Origin: a virus
Direction: 5' to 3' (one strand)
Length of the DNA: 21,680 nt
IMG/VR virus record: IMGVR_UViG_3300037963_002995
Coordinates: 1 to 21,680 of that record
The notes beneath the pieces are model-generated. The model saw only the letters and a program-made list of their open reading frames with translations. It was not told where the DNA came from and searched no databases. A program made the translations under genes and the position numbers. Positions 14,708 through 20,951 of this stretch are shown here, piece by piece (position 1 is the first letter of the stretch; every line of letters starts with the position of its first letter).

Positions 14708-17113
14708 ATGGCTGAAAGAATAGTAAGTCCTGGTGTATTTACATCCGAGAAAGACCTATCATTTCTTCCACAAGGTGTAGCAGACATTGGAGCTGCGATT
14801 ATCGGTCCTACGACTAAAGGTCCAGCTTTTACACCTACTGTTCTGAATAACTATTCAGAATTCGAAGAGATGTTCGGTGGTCTCGATAGACGTTTTTATA
14901 CACCATATACTGTGCAACAGTATTTGCGTTCCGCGGGGACAGTAACGGTCGTGAGGGTTTTGGGACTAGGTGGATACAAACCTGATATAATCACATTATC
15001 TTGTAGAATTAGTGGTTCAACTAAAGATCACGCATTAGCTGTTTTAGCACCATCACGTGGTGGTGGAAACGGAACTGCTGATTTGACACCATCTACAGGT
15101 AGTGGAACTTTTACAAATTACACATTAGTAGTTAGTGGAAGTGATATCACAACCTATACAAAAACTATTTCGTTTAGTACAGGAAGTGCAAATTATATCG
15201 GAGATGTACTTAGCACAGATCCTCAGATAGCAGATGATGGAGCGGGAACAACGGTTCCAGTCTATCTTTACAAAAACTTTAAGGGAATTCAACATTCCAC
15301 AGGTTCAGGCGCTTGGCAAAGTGCAGTCACATCATCAACAGGTACACTTGACTTAAATTCAGGTGTTTCTACATATGATGCTGATGGTAACGCCGACACA
15401 TGGACTGGTAACAAAGATTTTAGTGTGGCAAGAACACCATATCTACAATCACAATTAGTGGCTGGAGCAAGATATAACTTGTTTAGAGTTTATACACGTT
15501 CACATGGAACGAATATGAACAAAGCTTACAAAGTTAATATCTTAAATGTCAAGGCAGCATCCTCAGTAGCAGGTAGTGACTATGGAACATTCTCATTACA
15601 AGTTAGACATCATGCACCAAATAAAACAAAAGACAATCAAATCGTTGAACAATTTGATAATTTGACATTCGATCCAGAAGCAGCAAATTACTTTGCTAAA
15701 GTAATTGGTGATAGACACGTGGAAATCGATTCAAATGGTAAGTTGACATACAAAGGTGATTATCCAAACTTGAGTAAACATATCAGAGTTGGTGATTACA
15801 AAAACTTAGAAAATATGCCAACTACAGTTGTTCCTATGGGTCACGATGCATTGAACATTCCTGTATCTAGTGCACCAAGTGCATCTTTTGTTCATACACA
15901 GCAGAATACAAATGGTGATTTCGATTCTAATATATTCTATGGATTCGATTTCGATATGGATAAACGTCCTGATAATGGTGAATACTTATCACCTATACCC
16001 AAGACAGCTGCTACAACTGGTAACGTCTCTATGTCTCTTGAGAACATGAAAGGTCACGCTGATGCAAGTTCATTAGCAACCACATTCTCAGATGCTACAG
16101 AGAATATTACACTATCACTATCAGCTATTGGTCAGAGAAAGTTCACAGTACCTTTCCAGTTTGGATTTGATGGTGATAATCCTGGTAATCCAAAACTTGT
16201 TGGTAACGATATAAGTGCAACAAACACACAAGGATTTGATATCTCAAGTGCTACAGCAAGTGGTTCAGTAGCATACAAAAGAGCAATCAATGCTGTAAGT
16301 AATCCAGATGAATTCGACATTAATATGTTGGTGACACCTGGTGTTATTCACAGACTACATCCAAAAGTGACAAATCATGCAATATTGAAAGTAGAAGCAA
16401 GAGCAGACGCTTTCTATATCATGGATGCAGCAGCATATGGTGATACTATCGCTACAGTGACAAATACTGTAAGTGCTTTGGATACAAACTATGCAGGAAC
16501 ATATTACCCCTGGGTTAAGATAGTCGATGGAGATACAAACAGACCAGTTTGGGTACCACCATCAGTAGTATTACCTGGCGTAATCGCATTTACTGATAAA
16601 GTAGCACACGAATGGTTTGCACCAGCTGGTTTAAATCGTGGTGGTTTGACTACGGTGTTGGAAGCTAAAACAAGATTGACTCACGCTGAAAGAGATGACC
16701 TCTATGAAGAAAGAGTGAATCCAATAGCTTCATTCCCTGGTCAAGGTGTAGTAGTATTCGGACAGAAAACACTACAATCCAAACCATCAGCATTAGATAG
16801 AATCAATGTTCGTAGATTGTTAATTGCATTAAAGAAATTTATTGCAAGTTCTTCAAGATTCTTAGTATTCGAACAGAACACAGTAGCAACACGAAACAGA
16901 TTCTTGAATATTGTTAATCCTTATCTTGAAAGTGTACAATCCAATAGTGGTTTAAGTGCATTCAGAGTAGTAATGGATGAAACTAACAATACTCCTGATG
17001 TTGTAGATAGAAACAGATTGGTAGGACAGATATTTATTCAACCTACGAGAACTGCTGAGTTCATCGTGTTGGATTTTGTTGTTCAACCTACAGGCGCATC
17101 GTTCCCTGAGTAA
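14708..17113 (+). CDS. Contractile tail sheath protein (T4 gp18-like), 801 residues
   Basis: The ATG follows AGGAG at 14696-14700. The N-terminus has the sheath signature: RIVSPGVFTSEKDLSF, then GAAIIGPTTKGPAFTPTVL and FGGLDRRFYTPYTVQQYLR (residues ~4-70), then TVTVVRVLG. The C-terminal ~180 residues carry the conserved sheath core: RLTHAERDDLYEERVNPIAS, VVVFGQKTLQ, LDRINVRRLLIALKKFI, FEQNTVATRNRFLNIVNPYL and RNRLVGQIFIQPTRTAEFI. It forms the contractile cylinder around the tail tube that drives DNA injection. At 801 residues it is longer than T4 gp18 (659); the extra length lies in the variable middle (~100-500), which usually forms outward-facing domains. It is transcribed as its own unit: a late promoter lies before it and a terminator after it, which fits the large amounts required. 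Confidence 0.95.
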   Translation: MAERIVSPGVFTSEKDLSFLPQGVADIGAAIIGPTTKGPAFTPTVLNNYSEFEEMFGGLDRRFYTPYTVQQYLRSAGTVTVVRVLGLGGYKPDIITLSCRISGSTKDHALAVLAPSRGGGNGTADLTPSTGSGTFTNYTLVVSGSDITTYTKTISFSTGSANYIGDVLSTDPQIADDGAGTTVPVYLYKNFKGIQHSTGSGAWQSAVTSSTGTLDLNSGVSTYDADGNADTWTGNKDFSVARTPYLQSQLVAGARYNLFRVYTRSHGTNMNKAYKVNILNVKAASSVAGSDYGTFSLQVRHHAPNKTKDNQIVEQFDNLTFDPEAANYFAKVIGDRHVEIDSNGKLTYKGDYPNLSKHIRVGDYKNLENMPTTVVPMGHDALNIPVSSAPSASFVHTQQNTNGDFDSNIFYGFDFDMDKRPDNGEYLSPIPKTAATTGNVSMSLENMKGHADASSLATTFSDATENITLSLSAIGQRKFTVPFQFGFDGDNPGNPKLVGNDISATNTQGFDISSATASGSVAYKRAINAVSNPDEFDINMLVTPGVIHRLHPKVTNHAILKVEARADAFYIMDAAAYGDTIATVTNTVSALDTNYAGTYYPWVKIVDGDTNRPVWVPPSVVLPGVIAFTDKVAHEWFAPAGLNRGGLTTVLEAKTRLTHAERDDLYEERVNPIASFPGQGVVVFGQKTLQSKPSALDRINVRRLLIALKKFIASSSRFLVFEQNTVATRNRFLNIVNPYLESVQSNSGLSAFRVVMDETNNTPDVVDRNRLVGQIFIQPTRTAEFIVLDFVVQPTGASFPE

Positions 17114-17144
17114 TTTATCTTATAACATACGCTGACGTATATGG

Positions 17145-17177
17145 AAAACCCCGACTTCGGTTGGGGTTTTTCTTTTT
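17145..17177 (+). terminator. Rho-independent terminator after the sheath gene
   Basis: The arms AAAACCCCGAC (17145-17155) and GTTGGGGTTTT (17160-17170) pair with one G-U wobble around a stable TTCG tetraloop, followed by a T-rich tract to 17177. It lies 31 bases after the sheath stop. A smaller hairpin, ATACG-CTGA-CGTAT at 17127-17140, lies just before it. Confidence 0.92.
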
Positions 17178-17199
17178 CTATAAAACTACTATAAAACTA
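17178..17199 (+). repeat. Perfect 11-bp tandem duplication in the sheath-tube spacer
   Basis: CTATAAAACTA occurs twice back to back (17178-17188 and 17189-17199), immediately after the terminator T-tract. TATAAAAC is close to the late promoter octamer TATAAATA, so this could be a doubled weak promoter, but it may be only an AT-rich duplication. Confidence 0.5.
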
Positions 17200-17243
17200 A
17201 CAAGAACTATGTAATATTGATATTATCATTTTTTTTAGTTTGT

Positions 17244-17253
17244 GATATTTATA
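17244..17253 (+). promoter_or_regulatory. Leader motif GATATTTATA upstream of the tube gene
   Basis: One of six intergenic copies of (G)ATATTTAT, here 38 bases before the tube ATG in a 177-base spacer that otherwise holds only the terminator, the 11-bp tandem repeat and AT-rich sequence. It may act as a promoter element of the phage or host polymerase. Its complement contains TATAAATA, but no gene lies in that direction. Confidence 0.4.
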
Positions 17254-17290
17254 TACGAAGATAAAAAATTGCTTTTAACGGAGACAAATA

Positions 17291-17779
17291 ATGCCTGACA
17301 TTTTAGATACCAACGAAATATTTTTTACCCCGTTTGAACCGAAAACAAAAAATCGGTTTATTATGTATATCGAGGGTATACCATCTTACTTAATTAAAGC
17401 TGGAGGAAGACCACAGATTCAGTTTGAGGAGATGATTTTAGACCATATAAATGTTAAGAGACATTTAAAAGGTAAAGGAACTTGGCAACCTATTGATATC
17501 ACGTTATACGATCCTATCGTTCCAAGTGGTGCACAAGCAGTTATGGAATGGGTTCGTTTAGGTCATGAGTCGGTTACAGGTAGAGACGGATATGCAGATT
17601 TTTACAAAAAAGATATTACATTTAATATGTTAGGTCCAGTCGGTGATATAGTAGAAGAGTGGACTTTAAAAGGTGCTTATATATCAACTGCAAACTTTGG
17701 TGAGATAGCTTTTGAGTCTAGCGAACCAGCAGATATAACCTTAACATTACAATACGATTACGCAATCTTACAATTCTAA
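17291..17779 (+). CDS. Tail tube protein (T4 gp19-like), 162 residues
   Basis: The ATG follows CGGAGA at 17279. Length (162; T4 gp19 is 163) and features fit the gp19 tube family: an N-terminal PFEPKTKNRFIMYIEGIPSY (residues 13-32), IQFEEMILDHINVKRHLKGK (near 45-64), TWQPIDITLYDPI, a long central helix region, DITFNMLGPVGDIVEEWTLK and a final strand, ADITLTLQYDYAILQF. Hexameric rings of this protein stack to form the inner tail tube through which DNA passes, polymerising along the tape measure and surrounded by the sheath. It directly follows the sheath gene, as in T4 and most myoviruses, but with a terminator between them, so it needs its own promoter or read-through. Confidence 0.93.
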   Translation: MPDILDTNEIFFTPFEPKTKNRFIMYIEGIPSYLIKAGGRPQIQFEEMILDHINVKRHLKGKGTWQPIDITLYDPIVPSGAQAVMEWVRLGHESVTGRDGYADFYKKDITFNMLGPVGDIVEEWTLKGAYISTANFGEIAFESSEPADITLTLQYDYAILQF

Positions 17780-17796
17780 TCTAATAGGAGTATAAA

Positions 17797-17949
17797 ATGA
17801 GTGAATGGATAGCAGCAAATTGGGAATACGTTTTGGTAGTTCTTTACGCAGTAGAGAAAATTGTAAAACTTACCCCAACTAAATACGATGACATTGTTTT
17901 CGATATGGTTTTGAAACCAATTAAGGACAAATTTTCACCATCAAAATAA
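17797..17949 (+). CDS. Short predicted membrane-associated protein, 50 residues
   Basis: This short gene begins at the ATG at 17797, preceded by a good ribosome site (AGGAG at 17786-17790) 6 bases upstream, and ends at TAA 17947-17949. The product begins MSEWIAANWEYVLVVLYAVE and ends KPIKDKFSPSK. Residues 8-24 are mostly hydrophobic with two aromatic residues, enough for one short membrane segment or amphipathic helix, followed by a polar KLTPTKYDDIV stretch. I recall comparable 50-80-residue proteins with a TPTxxDD motif in marine phages, but know no proven role. Candidates are a small holin-like or tail-associated protein. It lies between the tube and gp26-like genes. The strong ribosome site and tight packing support a real gene. 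Confidence 0.7.
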   Translation: MSEWIAANWEYVLVVLYAVEKIVKLTPTKYDDIVFDMVLKPIKDKFSPSK

Positions 17950-17978
17950 ATTGTAATTTCAAGAATTACTAATATAGT

Positions 17979-17986
17979 TATAATAA
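17979..17986 (+). promoter_or_regulatory. Possible promoter element TATAATAA before the gp26-like gene
   Basis: TATAATAA resembles both a sigma70 -10 box and the late promoter octamer (TATAAATA with two bases swapped). It is in a 79-base spacer, 42 bases before the next start codon. No clear -35 box is seen. This spacer has no (G)ATATTTAT motif. Confidence 0.3.
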
Positions 17987-18028
17987 ACAGGTTTTAAATC
18001 TTAATGATATTAATCAGAGGATAACTCT

Positions 18029-18403
18029 ATGGCAGAAACTAAATTTCCGACGGAAGAAGTAAATCTTCCGTCGAAGGGATATTTTTATCCCAAAGAACAT
18101 CCACTTTCATCAGGTAAAGTGGAGATGAAATACATGACCGCGCGTGAAGAAGACATTCTTACTTCACCTAATCTATTGAAGCAAGGACTTGCTATCGATA
18201 AACTTTTAGAAGCATTAATTGTGGATAAAAAGGTTAAGATAAATGATTTACTTATAGGTGACAAGAATGCACTTATTATTGCAGCTAGAATACTTGCTTA
18301 TGGTAAAGAATATAATTTTACAGTCTATGATGAAGATGGAGAACAGACTACTGCAAAAGTAGATTTGACTACGTTGAATGATAAAGAAATTGATACCAAA
18401 TGA
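18029..18403 (+). CDS. gp26-like baseplate hub / tail assembly protein, N-terminal part (first frame)
   Basis: The start ATG is preceded by AGAGG at 18015-18019. The product matches the T4 baseplate protein family (Pfam T4_baseplate, T4 gp26 type) as I remember it: VNLPSKGYFYPKEHPLSSGK (residues 11-30), then VEMKYMTAREEDILTSPNLL (31-50), KQGLAIDKLLEALIV and NALIIAARILAYGKEY (~80-95). In T4, gp26 acts in baseplate hub assembly. Family members are normally single proteins of about 210-250 residues. Here the frame closes at residue 124 (LNDKEIDTK then TGA at 18401), and the missing C-terminal half continues in another frame from 18378. This is either an indel (natural or from sequencing) or a frameshifting gene. 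The gene lies two genes after the tube and four before the tape measure, the usual place of tail assembly chaperones. Confidence 0.8.
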   Translation: MAETKFPTEEVNLPSKGYFYPKEHPLSSGKVEMKYMTAREEDILTSPNLLKQGLAIDKLLEALIVDKKVKINDLLIGDKNALIIAARILAYGKEYNFTVYDEDGEQTTAKVDLTTLNDKEIDTK

Positions 18404-18761
18404 ATTTCAGTTTAAATTACCAAATAGTAAGAGAGATGCCAACCTCAGACTTCTTACTCATCAAGACGAAAAAGAGCTTGAGATTGAAGCTGAACGATTG
18501 AAAAAGGTGGGTGGAATAACTCAAGTTATGACAAGTCGTATGAAACGAGTGATTGTTTCAGTTGATGGTAAATCAGAAAGAGCTCATATCAATAATTTTG
18601 TTGATAAAGAATTACTATCAGTAGATGCATTAGCGATAAGAAAATTTATCAATTCAGTCAATCCTGATGTGCATATGACTACTACAGCAACCTTTGAAGA
18701 TGGAACGGAACAGGAGGTTGCAGTGGAAATCACTGCTCAGTTTTTTTGGCCTTCAGCCTAA
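18378..18761 (+). CDS. gp26-like protein, C-terminal part (second frame)
   Basis: This continues the gp26-like family sequence in the +1 frame relative to the N-terminal part: NEFQFKLPNSKRDANLRLLT (from about residue 8), then HQDEKELEIEAERLKKVGG, MTSRMKRVIVSVDGKSERAH, LSVDALAIRKFINSVNPDVH and a family-typical end, VEITAQFFWPSA. The ATG at 18378 has no Shine-Dalgarno, and TGA precedes it directly (18375-18377), so independent initiation looks poor. The two halves most likely form one protein of about 240 residues. The possible joining window is only 26 bases (18378-18403). The 3' end overlaps the gp51-like frame by 68 bases. The homology of both halves is clear by eye; how they are joined is unresolved. 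Confidence 0.75.
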   Translation: MIKKLIPNEFQFKLPNSKRDANLRLLTHQDEKELEIEAERLKKVGGITQVMTSRMKRVIVSVDGKSERAHINNFVDKELLSVDALAIRKFINSVNPDVHMTTTATFEDGTEQEVAVEITAQFFWPSA

Positions 18762-18960
18762 ACACAAAAAAGATATTCACGAAGAAATATTTCAACTAAT
18801 ATACTATCACAAGGGTGGTTTTACCTTTGATGAAGTATACAACCTACCAATATACTTGCGCAAATTTTACTTAAAACGTCTTGAAAAACAGTATCAAGAT
18901 GAAAATAAGGAAATAGATAAAGCTCAAAAGAAGATGCGACAAAAGTATAAATCACCTTAA
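18694..18960 (+). CDS. gp51-like baseplate hub assembly protein, possibly expressed by frameshift from the gp26-like gene
   Basis: The frame is open from a TTG at 18694 (ATG at 18700), but neither has a ribosome site, and the first ~15 residues (MKMERNRRLQWKSLL) look like translation of another gene's frame. Recognisable sequence starts at FFGLQPKHKKDIHEEIF, encoded by the T-run at 18741, and continues YYHKGGFTFDEVYNLPIYLR, KFYLKRLEKQYQDENKEID. This fits the short gp51-type hub assembly proteins of T4-like phages as I remember them (small helical proteins with GGF...DVYNMPxxLRKFY). T4 gp51 helps assemble the hub and does not stay in the virion. The 68-base overlap with the gp26-like frame and the seven-T run suggest a gp26-gp51 fusion product made by +1 or -2 slipping. 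The coordinates give the open frame, not a proven start. Confidence 0.7.
   Translation: MKMERNRRLQWKSLLSFFGLQPKHKKDIHEEIFQLIYYHKGGFTFDEVYNLPIYLRKFYLKRLEKQYQDENKEIDKAQKKMRQKYKSP
18741..18747 (+). promoter_or_regulatory. Candidate programmed frameshift site (run of seven T)
   Basis: In the gp26-like frame the codons are CAG TTT TTT TGG CCT TCA GCC TAA. A Phe-tRNA on the second TTT can move +1 or -2 and still pair with TTT, then continue GGC CTT CAG into the gp51-like frame. The site is four codons before the gp26-like stop. An AGGAGG sequence lies 23 bases upstream (18712-18717). No strong downstream hairpin was recognised. Confidence 0.5.
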
Positions 18961-18979
18961 TAGAAAAACTTAACTATTC

Positions 18980-18988
18980 GATATTTAT
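18980..18988 (+). promoter_or_regulatory. Leader motif GATATTTAT before the 82-residue gene
   Basis: Lies in the 66-base spacer after the gp51-like frame, 38 bases before the ATG at 19027. The spacing is the same as that in front of the tube gene. Confidence 0.4.
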
Positions 18989-19026
18989 TATTGAATCAAA
19001 ACAACCTAATCATATTGGAGATACTA

Positions 19027-19275
19027 ATGGCCGGCAGAATCGGTAGATACACATACAAAAACGAATCTGTATTGAAAGAATTTTTCAAAGTTCTTTTCGG
19101 AAAACTTGGAGCATCTAAGAGACGAAAAATAGAAAAGGATATGAGAAAAGATCCTGAGATGAGAAAGCTCCTTGATAAGTTAGAGAAACGAAACAAAGAG
19201 GCTATTAAGCGAATGAAAGCTAAAAGAGACTCTAATCCAAACTACGATTCTTATCTAAAAAGTATAGGTGAATAG
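19027..19275 (+). CDS. Small basic protein of unknown function, 82 residues
   Basis: The start was set at the ATG at 19027 because TTGGAG lies at 19015-19020; an in-frame TTG at 18991 would add 12 hydrophobic residues but falls in the leader next to GATATTTATTATTG. The product, beginning MAGRIGRYTYKNESVLKEFF, is helical and very basic: KRRKIEKDMRKDPEMRKLL and KRNKEAIKRMKAKRD make up most of residues 30-65, ending YDSYLKSIGE. No cysteine pairs, membrane segment or enzyme motif. It lies between gp51-like and the tape measure, so a role as a tape-measure chaperone or hub-assembly factor is a reasonable guess. I do not recognise a named family. Confidence 0.75.
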   Translation: MAGRIGRYTYKNESVLKEFFKVLFGKLGASKRRKIEKDMRKDPEMRKLLDKLEKRNKEAIKRMKAKRDSNPNYDSYLKSIGE

Positions 19276-19295
19276 TATCCAATAAAGGATAAACA

Positions 19296-20951
19296 ATGCC
19301 AAAACCCAAAAATCCAGCTAGTGATTTATTTGCAGATGAATTAGAAAGACTTGGAGGCGTACCAGGCCTTGCAGATGTCTTTGAACAGCTAGAACGACGT
19401 ACTAAAAAAGTATCTGAGAATACTGGTGACTTTGTAGATAAATTACAAGATGCATTTGATGAAGCAGAAAATGTAGCTGATAGTCAAAAAGATTTATTTT
19501 CGACAACTGTTAATCTAAAATCTCTACAGAGAAAAGCTAACCAAGAAAAAAATAGAGATATGAAGAAAATATATCAGAGCTTGGTGCAAGAGGGTAGAGT
19601 TCAAGCAAACCTTAGAAAAGAAGCTGATGTAGCTCTAAAAAGTTATAGGAAAAAGGAAGCAACTGTAAAAAAACTTACTGACATGATACCTGGAGTGGGT
19701 GGTATGTTAGGAAACATCATTGATGGTGTTGGTGAAGCATATAAAGATGGATTGGGTAAAGGATTAGATAAAGGTGAAGCTCAACTGATGGGTATCGGTA
19801 AAGGTTTCAAGGTTGTTGGTGGTCTTATGGTAGCAGCGATATTTAAAAACTTTTACGATAATATGACAGAACTTGGTGTAGGTCTTAGAGATACATTTAC
19901 AAGACCAGAATTCTTCTTATTTGGAAAAGAAATGAGAGCCCTGTCTCAAGAGTTCGGTAATATCAATGAGGGTTCTATGAGACTCGGTTTAAGCATGAAA
20001 ATGACTTCTATATTTTCAGGAGTAACTGCAGAAAACCAAGTAAAGATTTTAGCAGCGATGGCAGCAACTTCTGATGCAAGTCTTGAAGTTCTCAACTCTC
20101 AAATGAAAGCATACAAGCAGGCTGGTGTTCCATTTAAATTGATAATGGATGATGTAGCTGGTAATACAGAACTTTTTGCAAAATTTGCAAAAGATGGTGG
20201 AGGAAATATATTTGATGCAGCAAAAAGAGCAAGAGAGTTAGGTGTTAATTTAAGTGATGTAGCGAGTATATCAGAATCATTACTTAACTTCGAATCATCC
20301 ATAGAAGCACAAATGAATGCACAAGTTTTACTAGGTAAAAGTATTAATCTTGATAGAGCAAGACAGTTAGCATTTGCAGGAGAGCAATCAGCTATGATGG
20401 ATGAGATTGTTTCTCAAGTTGGTGGTGAAGCAGAATTTAATAAGTTAAATGTTATACAAAGAAAAGCATTAGCAGATAGTGTTGGTTTAAGTGTAGATAG
20501 AATGGCTGCTTTAGTCAGAGAGGAAGAAAAAAGTAATAAATCGACATTAGCAAAAGCAGCGTTATTCATAGGTTTAGGTGCTCTTGTAGGTGCCATTGGT
20601 GGAATGATATTCACAAGTTTATCACTACCTACATTTGGTGCAAGTTTAGCTGGATTTGCAGCATTAGGTCCAGGAGCTTTAGCTGGAGGAGCGATTGGAG
20701 CAGCAGCAGGAGGAGCAGCCTATTCTATGGGATCTAGTAAAGGTCCATCATTTCAAGGATTAGGTGCAAATAAAATAGCTCATTTAAGAAGTGGTGAAGG
20801 TACATTTCACGCTGGTGAATCTGTAGCACAAACTGAAACTTTTAATATGAGTGGAGTAGAGGAAAGACTTGATGCGTTAATTGGAAAGTTTGATAAGATG
20901 GCTGGGTCTATAGCAGACTTAGAAACAGGTGGAGGAGGTGCTGCAGCATAA
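19296..20951 (+). CDS. Tail tape measure-like protein, 551 residues
   Basis: The ATG follows AAGGA at 19286. Residues ~10-125 are highly charged helix with coiled-coil character (FEQLERRTKKVSENTGDFVD, LKSLQRKANQEKNRDMKKIY). Hydrophobic stretches follow at ~130-146 (MIPGVGGMLGNIIDGVG) and ~168-187. Residues ~419-477 are a long Gly/Ala hydrophobic segment (ALFIGLGALVGAIGGMIF, GALAGGAIGAAAGGAAYS), typical of tape measures, which enter the host membrane during injection. The C-terminus (LRSGEGTFHAGESV then VEERLDALIGKFDKMAGSI) returns to helix. Position after the tube and hub-assembly genes supports the call, as does a length near T4 gp29 (590). At the usual ~1.5 angstrom per residue it would set a tail tube of roughly 80 nm (inference). 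Its stop overlaps the next start by one base. Confidence 0.8.
   Translation: MPKPKNPASDLFADELERLGGVPGLADVFEQLERRTKKVSENTGDFVDKLQDAFDEAENVADSQKDLFSTTVNLKSLQRKANQEKNRDMKKIYQSLVQEGRVQANLRKEADVALKSYRKKEATVKKLTDMIPGVGGMLGNIIDGVGEAYKDGLGKGLDKGEAQLMGIGKGFKVVGGLMVAAIFKNFYDNMTELGVGLRDTFTRPEFFLFGKEMRALSQEFGNINEGSMRLGLSMKMTSIFSGVTAENQVKILAAMAATSDASLEVLNSQMKAYKQAGVPFKLIMDDVAGNTELFAKFAKDGGGNIFDAAKRARELGVNLSDVASISESLLNFESSIEAQMNAQVLLGKSINLDRARQLAFAGEQSAMMDEIVSQVGGEAEFNKLNVIQRKALADSVGLSVDRMAALVREEEKSNKSTLAKAALFIGLGALVGAIGGMIFTSLSLPTFGASLAGFAALGPGALAGGAIGAAAGGAAYSMGSSKGPSFQGLGANKIAHLRSGEGTFHAGESVAQTETFNMSGVEERLDALIGKFDKMAGSIADLETGGGGAAA

Noticed and set aside
17952-17968. Small AT-only hairpin GTAATT-TCAAG-AATTAC after the 50-residue gene
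   Set aside because: Six A/T-rich pairs without a T-tract; too weak to call a terminator.
18712-18717. AGGAGG as a ribosome site for the gp51-like gene
   Set aside because: No ATG, GTG or TTG at a workable distance exists in the gp51 frame (the TTG at 18718 has zero spacing; the next candidate is CTG at 18733). The GTG at 18723 is in the gp26 frame. It may be only a coding coincidence or a weak frameshift stimulator.
18991-19026. TTG start extending the 82-residue protein by 12 residues
   Set aside because: The extension (MNQNNLIILEIL) comes from the leader and includes the ribosome site TTGGAG; ATG 19027 has correct spacing.
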